Source: Candidatus Manganitrophus morganii (GTDB lineage: Bacteria; Nitrospirota; Nitrospiria; SBBL01; Manganitrophaceae). Taken from it: a DNA stretch of 64,000 nt. The DNA is taken from the NCBI GenBank assembly GCA_021651055.1, contig JAJHOH010000001.1:2604001-2668000 (forward strand). The letters run 5' to 3'. A program made the position numbers and the translations under genes. This document shows, one piece after another, positions 31,954 through 39,603 of the stretch. How positions within the stretch are numbered: position 1 is the stretch's first letter; every line of letters begins with the position of its first letter. Under the pieces are notes generated by a model, which saw only the letters and a program-made list of their open reading frames with translations, was not told the origin of the DNA and did no database searches.

Positions 31954-32388
31954 ATGGACCCACGCGACTTCCATCGTATTGCGATAGAACTGGTAAATCG
32001 TTCTAGCCCAGTTGATTACCGTACGGCGATTGGTCGAGCCTATTATGCAGTCTTCAATGTTAGCGCAGAGATCTTGGAGTCAATGGGTTTTAAAGTACAA
32101 AAGGGTCCAGGAGGCCATGGCGAGGTCCAGCATAGACTTCATAACTGTGGAGACCTTGAAGTTATGCGGGTTGGATCACAATTGGACGAATTGCGTGTAA
32201 AGAGGAACAAAGCAGATTATAATATGGCAGATAAGTCGGTAGAAAACCAGGCAACAGCCAAAGCATGTGTTGAGCAATCTGAAAGGATGTTAACAATACT
32301 AGATCGCTGTCGTCAGGAGCCAAAGCGATCTCAGATCGTATCAGGTATTAAAGAGTATGAACAAAAAATAACACATCCGAGAGAGTAA
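31954..32388 (+). CDS. HEPN-like domain protein, third gene of the cassette
   Basis: A 144-residue helical protein. RTAIGRAYYAVFN is the usual helix-1 motif of HEPN proteins, followed by GGHGEVQHRL and ELRVKRNKADYNM, where an RN-x-ADY motif stands where HEPN RNases have R-X4-6-H. The strict His is not in that position, so RNase activity is uncertain. HEPN proteins are frequent effectors of toxin-antitoxin and phage-defence systems. There is no adjacent MNT nucleotidyltransferase, which distinguishes this from the classic HEPN-MNT pair. Confidence 0.78.
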   Translation: MDPRDFHRIAIELVNRSSPVDYRTAIGRAYYAVFNVSAEILESMGFKVQKGPGGHGEVQHRLHNCGDLEVMRVGSQLDELRVKRNKADYNMADKSVENQATAKACVEQSERMLTILDRCRQEPKRSQIVSGIKEYEQKITHPRE

Positions 32389-32663
32389 AGGTGCCTTAAC
32401 TTTCTCCATTCTTTTTCCTTATAAATTCCTAAATTCTTCCTATTTACCTGTATGTGTTAACGTCGCCCATCGGGATGCCGCCAAAAGCGTATAGAATTCC
32501 GGGGTCTATTCTCCGTCGCAAAACAACAAGACCTAAGCAAAAACTGAATTAAGTATGGTGTTTCTCGGAACTCTTCGGGAGGCTGCAATTAACCTCGTGC
32601 ATCTCCTTGGGCAGTTCCCATTCTGCGACAATTAGAAACCTTAGTATATGTGAAGGAAAATTA

Positions 32664-32852
32664 ATGAGCCAAAAACCTATTCTATACCTTCTCCGCCCAC
32701 CTAAGAACTGTGAACACTGCGGAAAGTCTGCTCTAGAGGCTGAATTTGAAAAAGTGTTTGATGAGAAAGATGAAAAATTAGGTCTTATCCCTCGATATAG
32801 GTCATGGTGCAAAATATGCTACTCGGAATATTTAGAAGAAGGCGAGAGATAA
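32664..32852 (+). CDS. Small zinc-ribbon-like protein
   Basis: A 62-residue protein with paired cysteine motifs, CEHC near residue 15 and CKIC near residue 50, separated by an acidic helix; this is a probable zinc ribbon. ATG 32664 has AAGGA 7 bp upstream and is preferred over the in-frame start at 32607. It sits 275 bp after the cassette inside the same AT-rich segment. No family recognised. Confidence 0.6.
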   Translation: MSQKPILYLLRPPKNCEHCGKSALEAEFEKVFDEKDEKLGLIPRYRSWCKICYSEYLEEGER

Positions 32853-33096
32853 GAAAACATGAAAAGTTCGGGGTTTAGTCAGCAAGAATTAAATCTTAAA
32901 AGACTTTCTTATACAGGAATTTGGGCCTTTCAATCAAGCACAACGAATTGGTGTCGGTCTTGATTTTTGACTATTACCCCAGATAGTTTAACGAGTGATT
33001 GAGCAAGATCTGGATAAATAATGGAGGACGCTCTCCCTGAATTCCGGGGACACCGTACAAAATTATTGACTTTCCTTTCTTGAAAAATTCACCCAC

Positions 33097-33133
33097 GAGG
33101 GAGGAGCCCCTGATCCAGCCCGGCTCCTCCCTC
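33097..33133 (-). terminator. Terminator of the methyltransferase gene
   Basis: A 12-bp perfect stem (33097-33108 with 33122-33133, 13-nt loop) lies just after the methyltransferase stop on the minus strand and is followed there by GGGTGAATTTTTC. It also marks the return to GC-rich sequence. Confidence 0.8.
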
Positions 33134-33139
33134 AAGTCA

Positions 33140-34213
33140 TTACCGCCTCACTTCGAGAATCAAGTTAAACGGCGTCTCGGCCGCGCGCCGAAAGTGCGTG
33201 AACCCCGCCTTGCGGAAGACCTCCGCCAGACGCGCCTCTCCCGCCTGAGCCCCGAGAACGAGACGTCCCCCCTCCGAGACCGCATGCGCACAGCAGAGCG
33301 TCGTCGAAGCGGCGTAGTAAAGCCGCGCCACCGGCGAGATGTTCTCTTCAACCCGGTCGTTGGCGAACGGCTCGATCAGCAGAACTGTCCCGCCGGGCGC
33401 CAACACCTCGGCCGCGTGCCGGGCGGCGGCGACCGGATCGCCCATGTCGTGCAGGCAGTCGAAGAAACAGATCAGCCCGTACTGCTTGTCGGGGTAATTC
33501 ATCGCCCCGGCCACATCGAAGTGAACCCGCCCATCGAGACCGGCGTCGGCCGCGATGCCCCGCGCCGCGTCGATCGACGCCCGGTGCGTATCGAAGCCGT
33601 AAAAGCGCGAGTTCGGGAAGGCCTCGGCCATCAAGACCGTCGAGTGACCGTGGCCGCAGCCGATATCGGCCACCGCGATGCCGGCCTCCAGCTGCGCCAC
33701 CACGCCGTCGAGCGCAGGGAGCCAGGCCGACAGCAGACTTCCCCGGTAGGCGTTGCGGTAGAAGGCGGCGACCCCGCAGTAGAGCCGGTCGGCGTGATCG
33801 CCCCATGCCACCCCCTTCCCGGTGCGGAACGCCTCGACCGCTTTCTCCTCATCGAGCCACATCGAGGCCGGGACGTTCCAGGCGTTGGGAATATACACCG
33901 GGCTCTCTTCGTCGGCCAGCACCATCGCCTGCTCGGGAGAAAGCTCGTAGGTCCCGCTCACGGCGTGATAGTCGACGTAGCCGCCGGCGACTTGGGCATT
34001 CAGCCACTCGCTCACGTAGCGCTCCGCGCAGCCGCTCCGCGCCGCCAGCTCCTTCGCGCTGATCGGACCGGCCCCGGCCATCGCCTTGTAGAGACCGAGC
34101 TTGGCGCCCAGGCTGACCATCACCCCGCCGTAGCCGGCGGAGAGGTCGCCGATGGCGCGGTTGATAAAAGTGTCGAGCTTCGTTTGATCGATCGTCTGTG
34201 TGTTCATCTTCAC
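33140..34213 (-). CDS. SAM-dependent methyltransferase with N-terminal winged helix
   Basis: A 357-residue class I methyltransferase. The first part (about 1-110) holds an O-methyltransferase-type winged-helix dimerisation domain (AKELAARSGCAERYVSEWLNAQ). The catalytic domain begins with the SAM-binding loop VADIGCGHGHST (about 177-188). Acidic motif II is FYGFDTHRASI, and motif IV is CFFDCLHDMGDP. Substrate unknown. It is transcribed away from the GlxA-family regulator, 171 bp apart, which suggests that this regulator controls it. Confidence 0.87.
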   Translation of the reverse strand: MKMNTQTIDQTKLDTFINRAIGDLSAGYGGVMVSLGAKLGLYKAMAGAGPISAKELAARSGCAERYVSEWLNAQVAGGYVDYHAVSGTYELSPEQAMVLADEESPVYIPNAWNVPASMWLDEEKAVEAFRTGKGVAWGDHADRLYCGVAAFYRNAYRGSLLSAWLPALDGVVAQLEAGIAVADIGCGHGHSTVLMAEAFPNSRFYGFDTHRASIDAARGIAADAGLDGRVHFDVAGAMNYPDKQYGLICFFDCLHDMGDPVAAARHAAEVLAPGGTVLLIEPFANDRVEENISPVARLYYAASTTLCCAHAVSEGGRLVLGAQAGEARLAEVFRKAGFTHFRRAAETPFNLILEVRR

Positions 34214-34384
34214 CTCCTGTTGTAAGTTTCAGTGGACGTTCACAGGATCGCACAGGAACAGACATGCCGCCAGAGGCGGAATCGCCCCGAATCGGTCCCT
34301 TTATGCCACCGCGCGACCGTGGCGCCGCCGGCCGGTTTTGTGGTAACCTCCCGCTGATCAGAGCCAACTTCGGAATCATTCGCC

Positions 34385-35410
34385 ATGACCCGACATTCGC
34401 ATTCCCCCGGATCGGATCCGCTTCACGTCAGCCTCGTCGCGCTGCCCGATGCGGTCGTCTCGACACTAAGCGGCATCTACGATGTCATGAATGCGTTCGC
34501 GCTTATGAACCTGCCGAATCCAAAAGCGCCGTTTCGGATCGAGATCGTCGGCGAAAAGACAGGTCCCCTGGCGCTGGCGAGCGGGGTTCCGATCCAGGTG
34601 CAGCGTCGGGTCGCCGAAATTAAGACGACCGATATCGTGATCGTCCCCTCGGTCCTGCTGCGACCCGAAGGGTGGAAGAAGGGGCGCTATCCCGGTCTGG
34701 TCGACTGGCTTCGGACGATGTACGACCGCGGGGCGGTCCTCTGCTCCGCCTGCTCGGGGATCTTTCTCTTGGCCGAAACGGGCCTCTTCGACGGCAGGGA
34801 CGCCACGGTCCACTTCGGCTACGCCGGCGCGTTCGCGGCGGCCTATCCGGCGGTGCCGGTTCATCCGGAACGGGTGCTGATCATCTCGGGCGCGCGCGAA
34901 GAACTCGTGAGCTCGGGCGCCTCGACGAGCTGGCACGACATGGTGCTTTACCTCATCGCCCGTTACGCCGGGGCGACCGCGGCGCAGGAGGTCGCCCGCC
35001 TCTATGCGCTGCAATGGCACCAGGAGGGGCTGACCCCGTACATCGTTTTCGAAGGGAAGCGCGACCATGGCGACGGCGACATCCAGAGCGCGCAGCAATG
35101 GCTCGACACCCATTTCTCGGTCGCCCATCCGGTGGAGGAGATGATCAAGCGCTCGCGGCTCGCCGAGCGGACCTTCAAGCGGCGCTTTATGCAGGCGACC
35201 GGTCTCACCCCGCTTGTCTATGTCCAGCGCCTGCGGATCGAAGATGCGAAACGGCGGCTCGAGCGGACCGAGGCACCGATCGACAAAATCAGCTGGCAGG
35301 TCGGCTACGAGGACGCGGCCTTCTTCCGGCGCCTCTTCAAGCGGACGACCGGCATGGCCCCCGGCGCCTACCGCAAGCGCTTCCGCATCCCCGATTTTGC
35401 CCGCCCATAG
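34385..35410 (+). CDS. GlxA-family (DJ-1/PfpI plus AraC) transcriptional regulator
   Basis: A 341-residue regulator. The N-terminal DJ-1/PfpI-like domain (about 10-205) has the nucleophile-elbow-like CSACSGIFLLAETG. The C-terminal AraC domain (about 225-335) has two helix-turn-helix motifs (RSRLAERTFKRRFMQATG and the AraC signature ISWQVGYEDAAFFRRLFKR). It probably senses a small metabolite and controls the divergent methyltransferase gene. No strong ribosome site is seen. Confidence 0.88.
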   Translation: MTRHSHSPGSDPLHVSLVALPDAVVSTLSGIYDVMNAFALMNLPNPKAPFRIEIVGEKTGPLALASGVPIQVQRRVAEIKTTDIVIVPSVLLRPEGWKKGRYPGLVDWLRTMYDRGAVLCSACSGIFLLAETGLFDGRDATVHFGYAGAFAAAYPAVPVHPERVLIISGAREELVSSGASTSWHDMVLYLIARYAGATAAQEVARLYALQWHQEGLTPYIVFEGKRDHGDGDIQSAQQWLDTHFSVAHPVEEMIKRSRLAERTFKRRFMQATGLTPLVYVQRLRIEDAKRRLERTEAPIDKISWQVGYEDAAFFRRLFKRTTGMAPGAYRKRFRIPDFARP

Positions 35411-35471
35411 CAGGGAGGCCGGCTTTCGTTTCGGCTCAGCGCGTCAAACCAAAGAGAGCGGAGAGAACCCG

Positions 35472-35741
35472 ATGGACAACGATCTGGAAACTATGTCGCG
35501 GGAGCAGCTGATCGAAGAGGCCAAGAAGCTGCGAAACGGCATCCGCCGGCATCGCGACAGCACGCAGCATGCGCTCTGCTGGCATCACCCCGCCCTCTGG
35601 GGCCTCTTGCCGGAGAAGAGCGACCCCCTTCCGGTCGTCCCCGATTGGCCGCAGTTCCTGCAAGGGTGCATCAAGTATCGCCAGTCGCTCGACGAACAGG
35701 CGCCCGGCGCACCCCGAACTAAAGAATCTTATCCGGGATGA
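35472..35741 (+). CDS. Small hypothetical protein (89 aa)
   Basis: An 89-residue acidic protein with a leading helix MSREQLIEEAKKLRNGIRR, then HRDSTQHALCWHHPALWGLLPEK. I have no firm family; the helix plus Trp/His segment recurs in proteins of unknown function. GAGAGAACCCG precedes the ATG. It lies 61 bp after the GlxA-family gene, perhaps co-transcribed. Confidence 0.65.
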   Translation: MDNDLETMSREQLIEEAKKLRNGIRRHRDSTQHALCWHHPALWGLLPEKSDPLPVVPDWPQFLQGCIKYRQSLDEQAPGAPRTKESYPG

Positions 35742-35751
35742 CCGATGAATA

Positions 35752-35915
35752 TTGGAATGGGGCTCTTCGCCCCATACCCCACCGCGGGGGTTGCTTGCCC
35801 AACCCCCTTCGGCTTCCTAAGGGACACCGGGGGTAAACCCCCTGGACCCCCCATACCGGTCAGAACTCGCACACCCACGGAAGAGCACCGATGGATTGTG
35901 CTTCAGACAGCTGAC
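35752..35915 (+). repeat. GC-rich dispersed repeat, copy B (diverged)
   Basis: A direct, shortened and diverged relative of copy A: GGGGCTCTTCGCCCC, a GGGGGT/ACCCCC run and the conserved GGAAGAGCACCG-TGGATTGTGCTTC tail. It lies about 150 bp from copy C in the opposite orientation. Confidence 0.8.
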
Positions 35916-35947
35916 CTTGTAGGGTAGGTGAGACGATTTGATTTATA

Positions 35948-36016
35948 GTGGGCCTCTGCGTCCTCGCTCCACCCATCCCCCAGTGGGTCCCTTGCGCTGC
36001 GGGCACAGAGGCCCAC
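35948..36016. repeat. 11-bp inverted repeat between repeat copies B and C
   Basis: GTGGGCCTCTG (35948-35958) pairs exactly with CAGAGGCCCAC (36006-36016), flanked by further TGATTTA/TAAATCA complementarity. It could be the hairpin of a small mobile element. Confidence 0.6.
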
Positions 36017-36063
36017 AGAACATTACCCACTAAATCCAGTGCTGTTAGAATTAAATCAACACC

Positions 36064-36355
36064 CCAGAGCAAAGAGCCTGCGCGTCGTGGGCGTTCTGTG
36101 CCCCCCATTCTCCTGCGTTCTTCTGTCCAGACGTTTCATCTACCAAATCAGGTCACCATTGTTTGAAGCACAATCCACGGTGCTCTTCCGTGCGTTGTGC
36201 GAGTTGTGACCGTGGGGGGTGCTGGGGGGCGGCAGCCCCCGCTGCCCTGGGAATCCGAAGGGGGGTGGGCACGCACCCCCCGCGGCGGGGGTGTGGGGCG
36301 AGCAGCCCCGCTACATTATTCTCCACGGTGGGGTTTGGGGCAAAGCCCCATTCCA
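36064..36355 (-). repeat. GC-rich dispersed repeat, copy C (inverted)
   Basis: The reverse complement of copy A over about 245 bp with few mismatches. It includes the GAACGCAGGAGAATGGGGGG tail and the GGAATGGGGCTTTG edge. Together with copy A it brackets 26.6-36.1 kb. No gene is supported between 35742 and 36443. Confidence 0.9.
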
Positions 36356-36443
36356 ACTGTAATCCTCATTACAGTCCTCCTCACAAGAAAGAAGATAAAG
36401 TCATTCATATTACTTTTGGTTCTTTTTCAGGTGGAGGAAATGA

Positions 36444-37409
36444 ATGAGTGAGTCATCCATGGTGTCCCAGACGCCGGTCTTTCAAACCCCACCCTCTACC
36501 CGCAAAGGTGAAATGCTCTACCGCACCCTCGGCCGCACCGGCGAGGAGGTCTCCCTGATCGGGCTCGGCGGATACCATATCGGCGATCCGCCCGATGAGG
36601 CGGAAGCGATCCGGATCATCCGCAAAGCGATCGACCACGGGGTCACCTTCATGGACAACTGCTGGGACTACCATGACGGCGGAAGCGAAATCCGGATGGG
36701 GAAAGCGCTGCGCGACGGCTACCGGGAGAAGGTCTTCCTGATGACCAAGATCGACAGCCGCACCAAAGAGGCCGCCGCCCAACAACTCGATGAATCGCTC
36801 CGGCGGCTGCAGACCGACCACATCGACCTGCTCCAACACCACGAAATCATCCGCCTGGAAGATCCCGACCGGATCTTTGCCGAAGGAGGGGCGCACGAAG
36901 CGCTGCTGGCGGCGCGGCAGGCGGGAAAGATCCGCTACATCGGCTTCACCGGCCACAAAGACCCGCTCGTCCATTTGAGAATGCTGGAGATTGCGGAAAA
37001 ATATAATTTCCGGTTCGATGCCGTCCAGATGCCGCTCAATGTGATGGACGCCCACTTCCGCAGCTTTCAAAACAGAGTGCTTCCCCTCTTGGTCAAAGAC
37101 CAGATCGGGGTGCTCGGGATGAAGTCGATGGGGGGGAAGATCATCCTGGAGAGCAAGGCGGTCACCCCGATCGAGTGCCTCCATTATGCGATGAACCTGC
37201 CGACGTCGGTCGTCATCACCGGGATCGACAGCCTTCCGATTCTCGATCAGGCGCTCGAAGCGGCCCGCACCTTCCGTCCGATGACGACGGCGGAAGTGGC
37301 CGCCCTCCTTCAGCGGACCGCCGGGGCCGCCGCCGAGGGGCGATACGAACGCTTCAAGACCTCTTCGATGTTCGACGGCACCGCCCTCTTCCCGCAATGG
37401 CTCGGCTGA
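36444..37409 (+). CDS. Aldo/keto reductase
   Basis: A 321-residue NADPH-dependent oxidoreductase of the AKR superfamily. The catalytic tetrad is recognisable: Asp and Tyr in MDNCWDYHDGG, Lys in LMTKID and His in DLLQHHE. The TIM-barrel strands and the cofactor segment (GIDSLPILDQALEAAR) follow the usual order. A strong GGTGGAGGAAATGA site precedes the ATG. Substrate not deducible. It is the first core-type gene after the repeat copy C. Confidence 0.9.
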   Translation: MSESSMVSQTPVFQTPPSTRKGEMLYRTLGRTGEEVSLIGLGGYHIGDPPDEAEAIRIIRKAIDHGVTFMDNCWDYHDGGSEIRMGKALRDGYREKVFLMTKIDSRTKEAAAQQLDESLRRLQTDHIDLLQHHEIIRLEDPDRIFAEGGAHEALLAARQAGKIRYIGFTGHKDPLVHLRMLEIAEKYNFRFDAVQMPLNVMDAHFRSFQNRVLPLLVKDQIGVLGMKSMGGKIILESKAVTPIECLHYAMNLPTSVVITGIDSLPILDQALEAARTFRPMTTAEVAALLQRTAGAAAEGRYERFKTSSMFDGTALFPQWLG

Positions 37410-37449
37410 AGGCTTCCACTGCAACACCGCCTTCCGTTCCAATCGCGAA

Positions 37450-37478
37450 TTGCAATTTGAAATCCGATCGATTAATAT
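37450..37478 (+). promoter_or_regulatory. Promoter of the first DUF4157 gene
   Basis: TTGCAA and TAATAT are 17 bp apart. The same promoter with the same spacer length stands before the second DUF4157 gene at 39517, so the element was duplicated with the gene. Confidence 0.75.
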
Positions 37479-37536
37479 TCTAAAATTAAATCCGACCCGC
37501 CGAAGCGGCCCCGCTGCAAACGATCAGAGAGTGCGC

Positions 37537-38889
37537 GTGCGAACCACCGTACAAAATCAAACGGGACTTCAGAAGAAAACCTCTTCCCACCCGGCGGGGT
37601 CGGACAGAACCCCCTCCGTTCCCGAAGATCACCTCGCTTCTCTCCTCCTCCTGCAACAGAGGATCGGAAATCAGGCCGCCCTGCGGCTTCAGACGAAGCT
37701 CGCCGTCAGCGCTCCCGGCGACAGCGATGAACGGGAGGCCGACCGGATCGCCGAAGCGGTGATGCGGATGCCGGACGAAGCGTCCGGCGATCTCTCCGGT
37801 TCGAAGGGGGAGCGGCTGCAGAAAAAATGCGCCCCCTGCGCCGGCGGGGCGGGGCCCTGCCCGAAATGCGCGGCGGCGGAGGAAAAGCTCTCCCCGAAAC
37901 GGGAGAGGGCCGATCCGGCCGGGCCTTCCGCCGCGCCGCCGATCGTCCATGCGGCGCTTCGCTCCGCGGGGCGGCCGCTCGATCCGGCGACACGGGCCTT
38001 CATGGAGCCGCGCTTCGGGTACGACTTCGGCGGCGTCCGGGTCCATACCGGCGCGGAAGCGGCGGCGTCGGCCCATGCGGTGAATGCCTTTGCCTATACG
38101 GTGGGAAGGGATCTGGTCTTCGGGGCGGGCCAATATGCGCCGCAGACCGACCGGGGGCAAAGGCTTTTGGCGCATGAGCTGGCGCATGTGGTCCAGCAGG
38201 GGAGCACCGGCCGCCCGGCGATCCAGCGCCTGAGCTACACGGAGGATGCGTCGAGTTGCACCCTCACCGCCCACTACACCGCCTCGCTCGCCTTCTTGTC
38301 CTCATCGAGCCACGGGTGGACGCCGCCGCGTGAAGAGACCTTCATGACGGAGCTCAAGAGCGCGATCGAAACGGCGTTCAACGCGAACCCCTACCGTATC
38401 ACCCCCTCCGCGAGCAGCTACAGCAGCCTGATGGGGTTGTGGACCTCCGCTTGCCCCTGTCACGGCACCGGGTTTTCGCCGCGCGTCGACCTCACGCCGC
38501 GGCGCGGGGGGATCAATTCGCGCTCCGGCGACTGGAATACGACCGTGTTCGCGAACCCGACCGGCACCTACCATCGGTCGAGCGCGGGGACCACGTCCGA
38601 CGAGCTCGGCTTCCTCGACGAGGCCGACGTCCGATCGTCCGGCGGCCAGACGCCGGCCGTGCACGAGTTCGGGCATTCGATCGGTCTGGAGCACCCGGGG
38701 CGGGGGATCGCCGGGATCGCGCGAAGCTCGGAGGCCGAGTATCAATACACCGGGCGCGACATCCACGGCCGCGATGTGGCCGGAAGCGACCTGATGGGGG
38801 AAGGGATGGGGCTGCGCCAGTTCTATTTCAACCGCTGGCTCCAGCGCCTCCGGAGCGACTACCCCGATTGCAATTACAATTTCGTTTGA
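37537..38889 (+). CDS. DUF4157 (eCIS core-type) protein with a second metallopeptidase motif
   Basis: A 450-residue protein. The N-terminal half has a cysteine block (CAPC, CPKC) and a DUF4157 domain with MEPRFGYDFGGVRVHTG and the zinc-type HELAH (about 212) in LLAHELAHVVQQG. The C-terminal half has an extended HEFGHSIGLEH motif (about 375), the HExxHxxxxxH-like signature of zinc metallopeptidases. DUF4157 is often found in extracellular contractile injection system loci, but no tube, sheath or baseplate genes are near. GTG 37537 is used because the paralogue starts with the same MRT-VQ sequence and TTG 37450 is the promoter. Confidence 0.85.
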   Translation: MRTTVQNQTGLQKKTSSHPAGSDRTPSVPEDHLASLLLLQQRIGNQAALRLQTKLAVSAPGDSDEREADRIAEAVMRMPDEASGDLSGSKGERLQKKCAPCAGGAGPCPKCAAAEEKLSPKRERADPAGPSAAPPIVHAALRSAGRPLDPATRAFMEPRFGYDFGGVRVHTGAEAAASAHAVNAFAYTVGRDLVFGAGQYAPQTDRGQRLLAHELAHVVQQGSTGRPAIQRLSYTEDASSCTLTAHYTASLAFLSSSSHGWTPPREETFMTELKSAIETAFNANPYRITPSASSYSSLMGLWTSACPCHGTGFSPRVDLTPRRGGINSRSGDWNTTVFANPTGTYHRSSAGTTSDELGFLDEADVRSSGGQTPAVHEFGHSIGLEHPGRGIAGIARSSEAEYQYTGRDIHGRDVAGSDLMGEGMGLRQFYFNRWLQRLRSDYPDCNYNFV

Positions 38890-39018
38890 CCGATGTCAAG
38901 ATCGCGCGAAAGAGGGATCGAGAGGCCGCCGACAGGTTTGTTCAATGACATGATTGACAGGGTGTGAGAATCGGATTTAACCTGGAGTCATGACCATCCA
39001 TTCGATAAGGGATCTCCC

Positions 39019-39474
39019 ATGAGCGCCTCCCTTCGCGTCGTCTGCCCCCACTGCAACGCCACCAACCGCGTTCCGCCGGAGCGTCTCGGACAGGGGCCGA
39101 AATGCGGCCAATGCCATCAACCCCTCTTTACCGGCCGTCCGGTGGAACTGAACGAAGCCGCCTTCGCCCGCCAGATCGCAAGCAACGACATCCCGGTGGT
39201 CGTCGACTTTTGGGCCCCCTGGTGCGGGCCCTGTCTGATGATGGCCCCCGAATTCGAAAAGGCGGCCAAGACCCTTGAGCCCCATGTACGCTTCGCGAAG
39301 GTGAATACGGAAGAAGAGCAAGGCCTCGCGGCGCGCTTCAACATGATGAGCATTCCGACCATGGCGCTCTTTCGCGGCGGGCGGGAGGTGGCCCGCCAAT
39401 CCGGCGCGATGAACGCGGCAGCGATTGTGAAGTGGGTGCAAACCCACGCCGGGGGTCAAAGTTCGGCTGCCTGA
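39019..39474 (+). CDS. trxC: Thioredoxin 2 (zinc-containing)
   Basis: A 151-residue thioredoxin with an N-terminal zinc knuckle (Cys9, Cys12, Cys29, Cys32 in VCPHCN and KCGQC) and a thioredoxin domain with active site WCGPC (68-72) and cis-proline SIPTMALF. This arrangement defines TrxC. It reduces cytoplasmic disulfides, often under oxidative stress. It sits between the two DUF4157 genes, which have cysteine clusters. Confidence 0.93.
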   Translation: MSASLRVVCPHCNATNRVPPERLGQGPKCGQCHQPLFTGRPVELNEAAFARQIASNDIPVVVDFWAPWCGPCLMMAPEFEKAAKTLEPHVRFAKVNTEEEQGLAARFNMMSIPTMALFRGGREVARQSGAMNAAAIVKWVQTHAGGQSSAA

Positions 39475-39516
39475 ATTCTGGAAGGGGCTTCGTCCAAGCC
39501 CCACCGCTTTATCGAA

Positions 39517-39545
39517 TTGCAATTTGGAATCTGATCGATTAATAT
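39517..39545 (+). promoter_or_regulatory. Promoter of the second DUF4157 gene
   Basis: TTGCAA-17 bp-TAATAT, with flanks CGAATTGCAATTTG and GATCGATTAATATTCT matching the first copy at 37450. Confidence 0.75.
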
Positions 39546-39603
39546 TCTCAAATTAAATTCAAGTCGGTAACCCTGCGCCGGCGCAAGCAATCGGAGAGAG
39601 ACC

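Noticed and set aside
33080-34225. A 381-codon plus-strand frame
   Set aside because: Opposite the methyltransferase, whose SAM-binding motifs are clear; the plus frame is Arg/Pro/His-rich noise.
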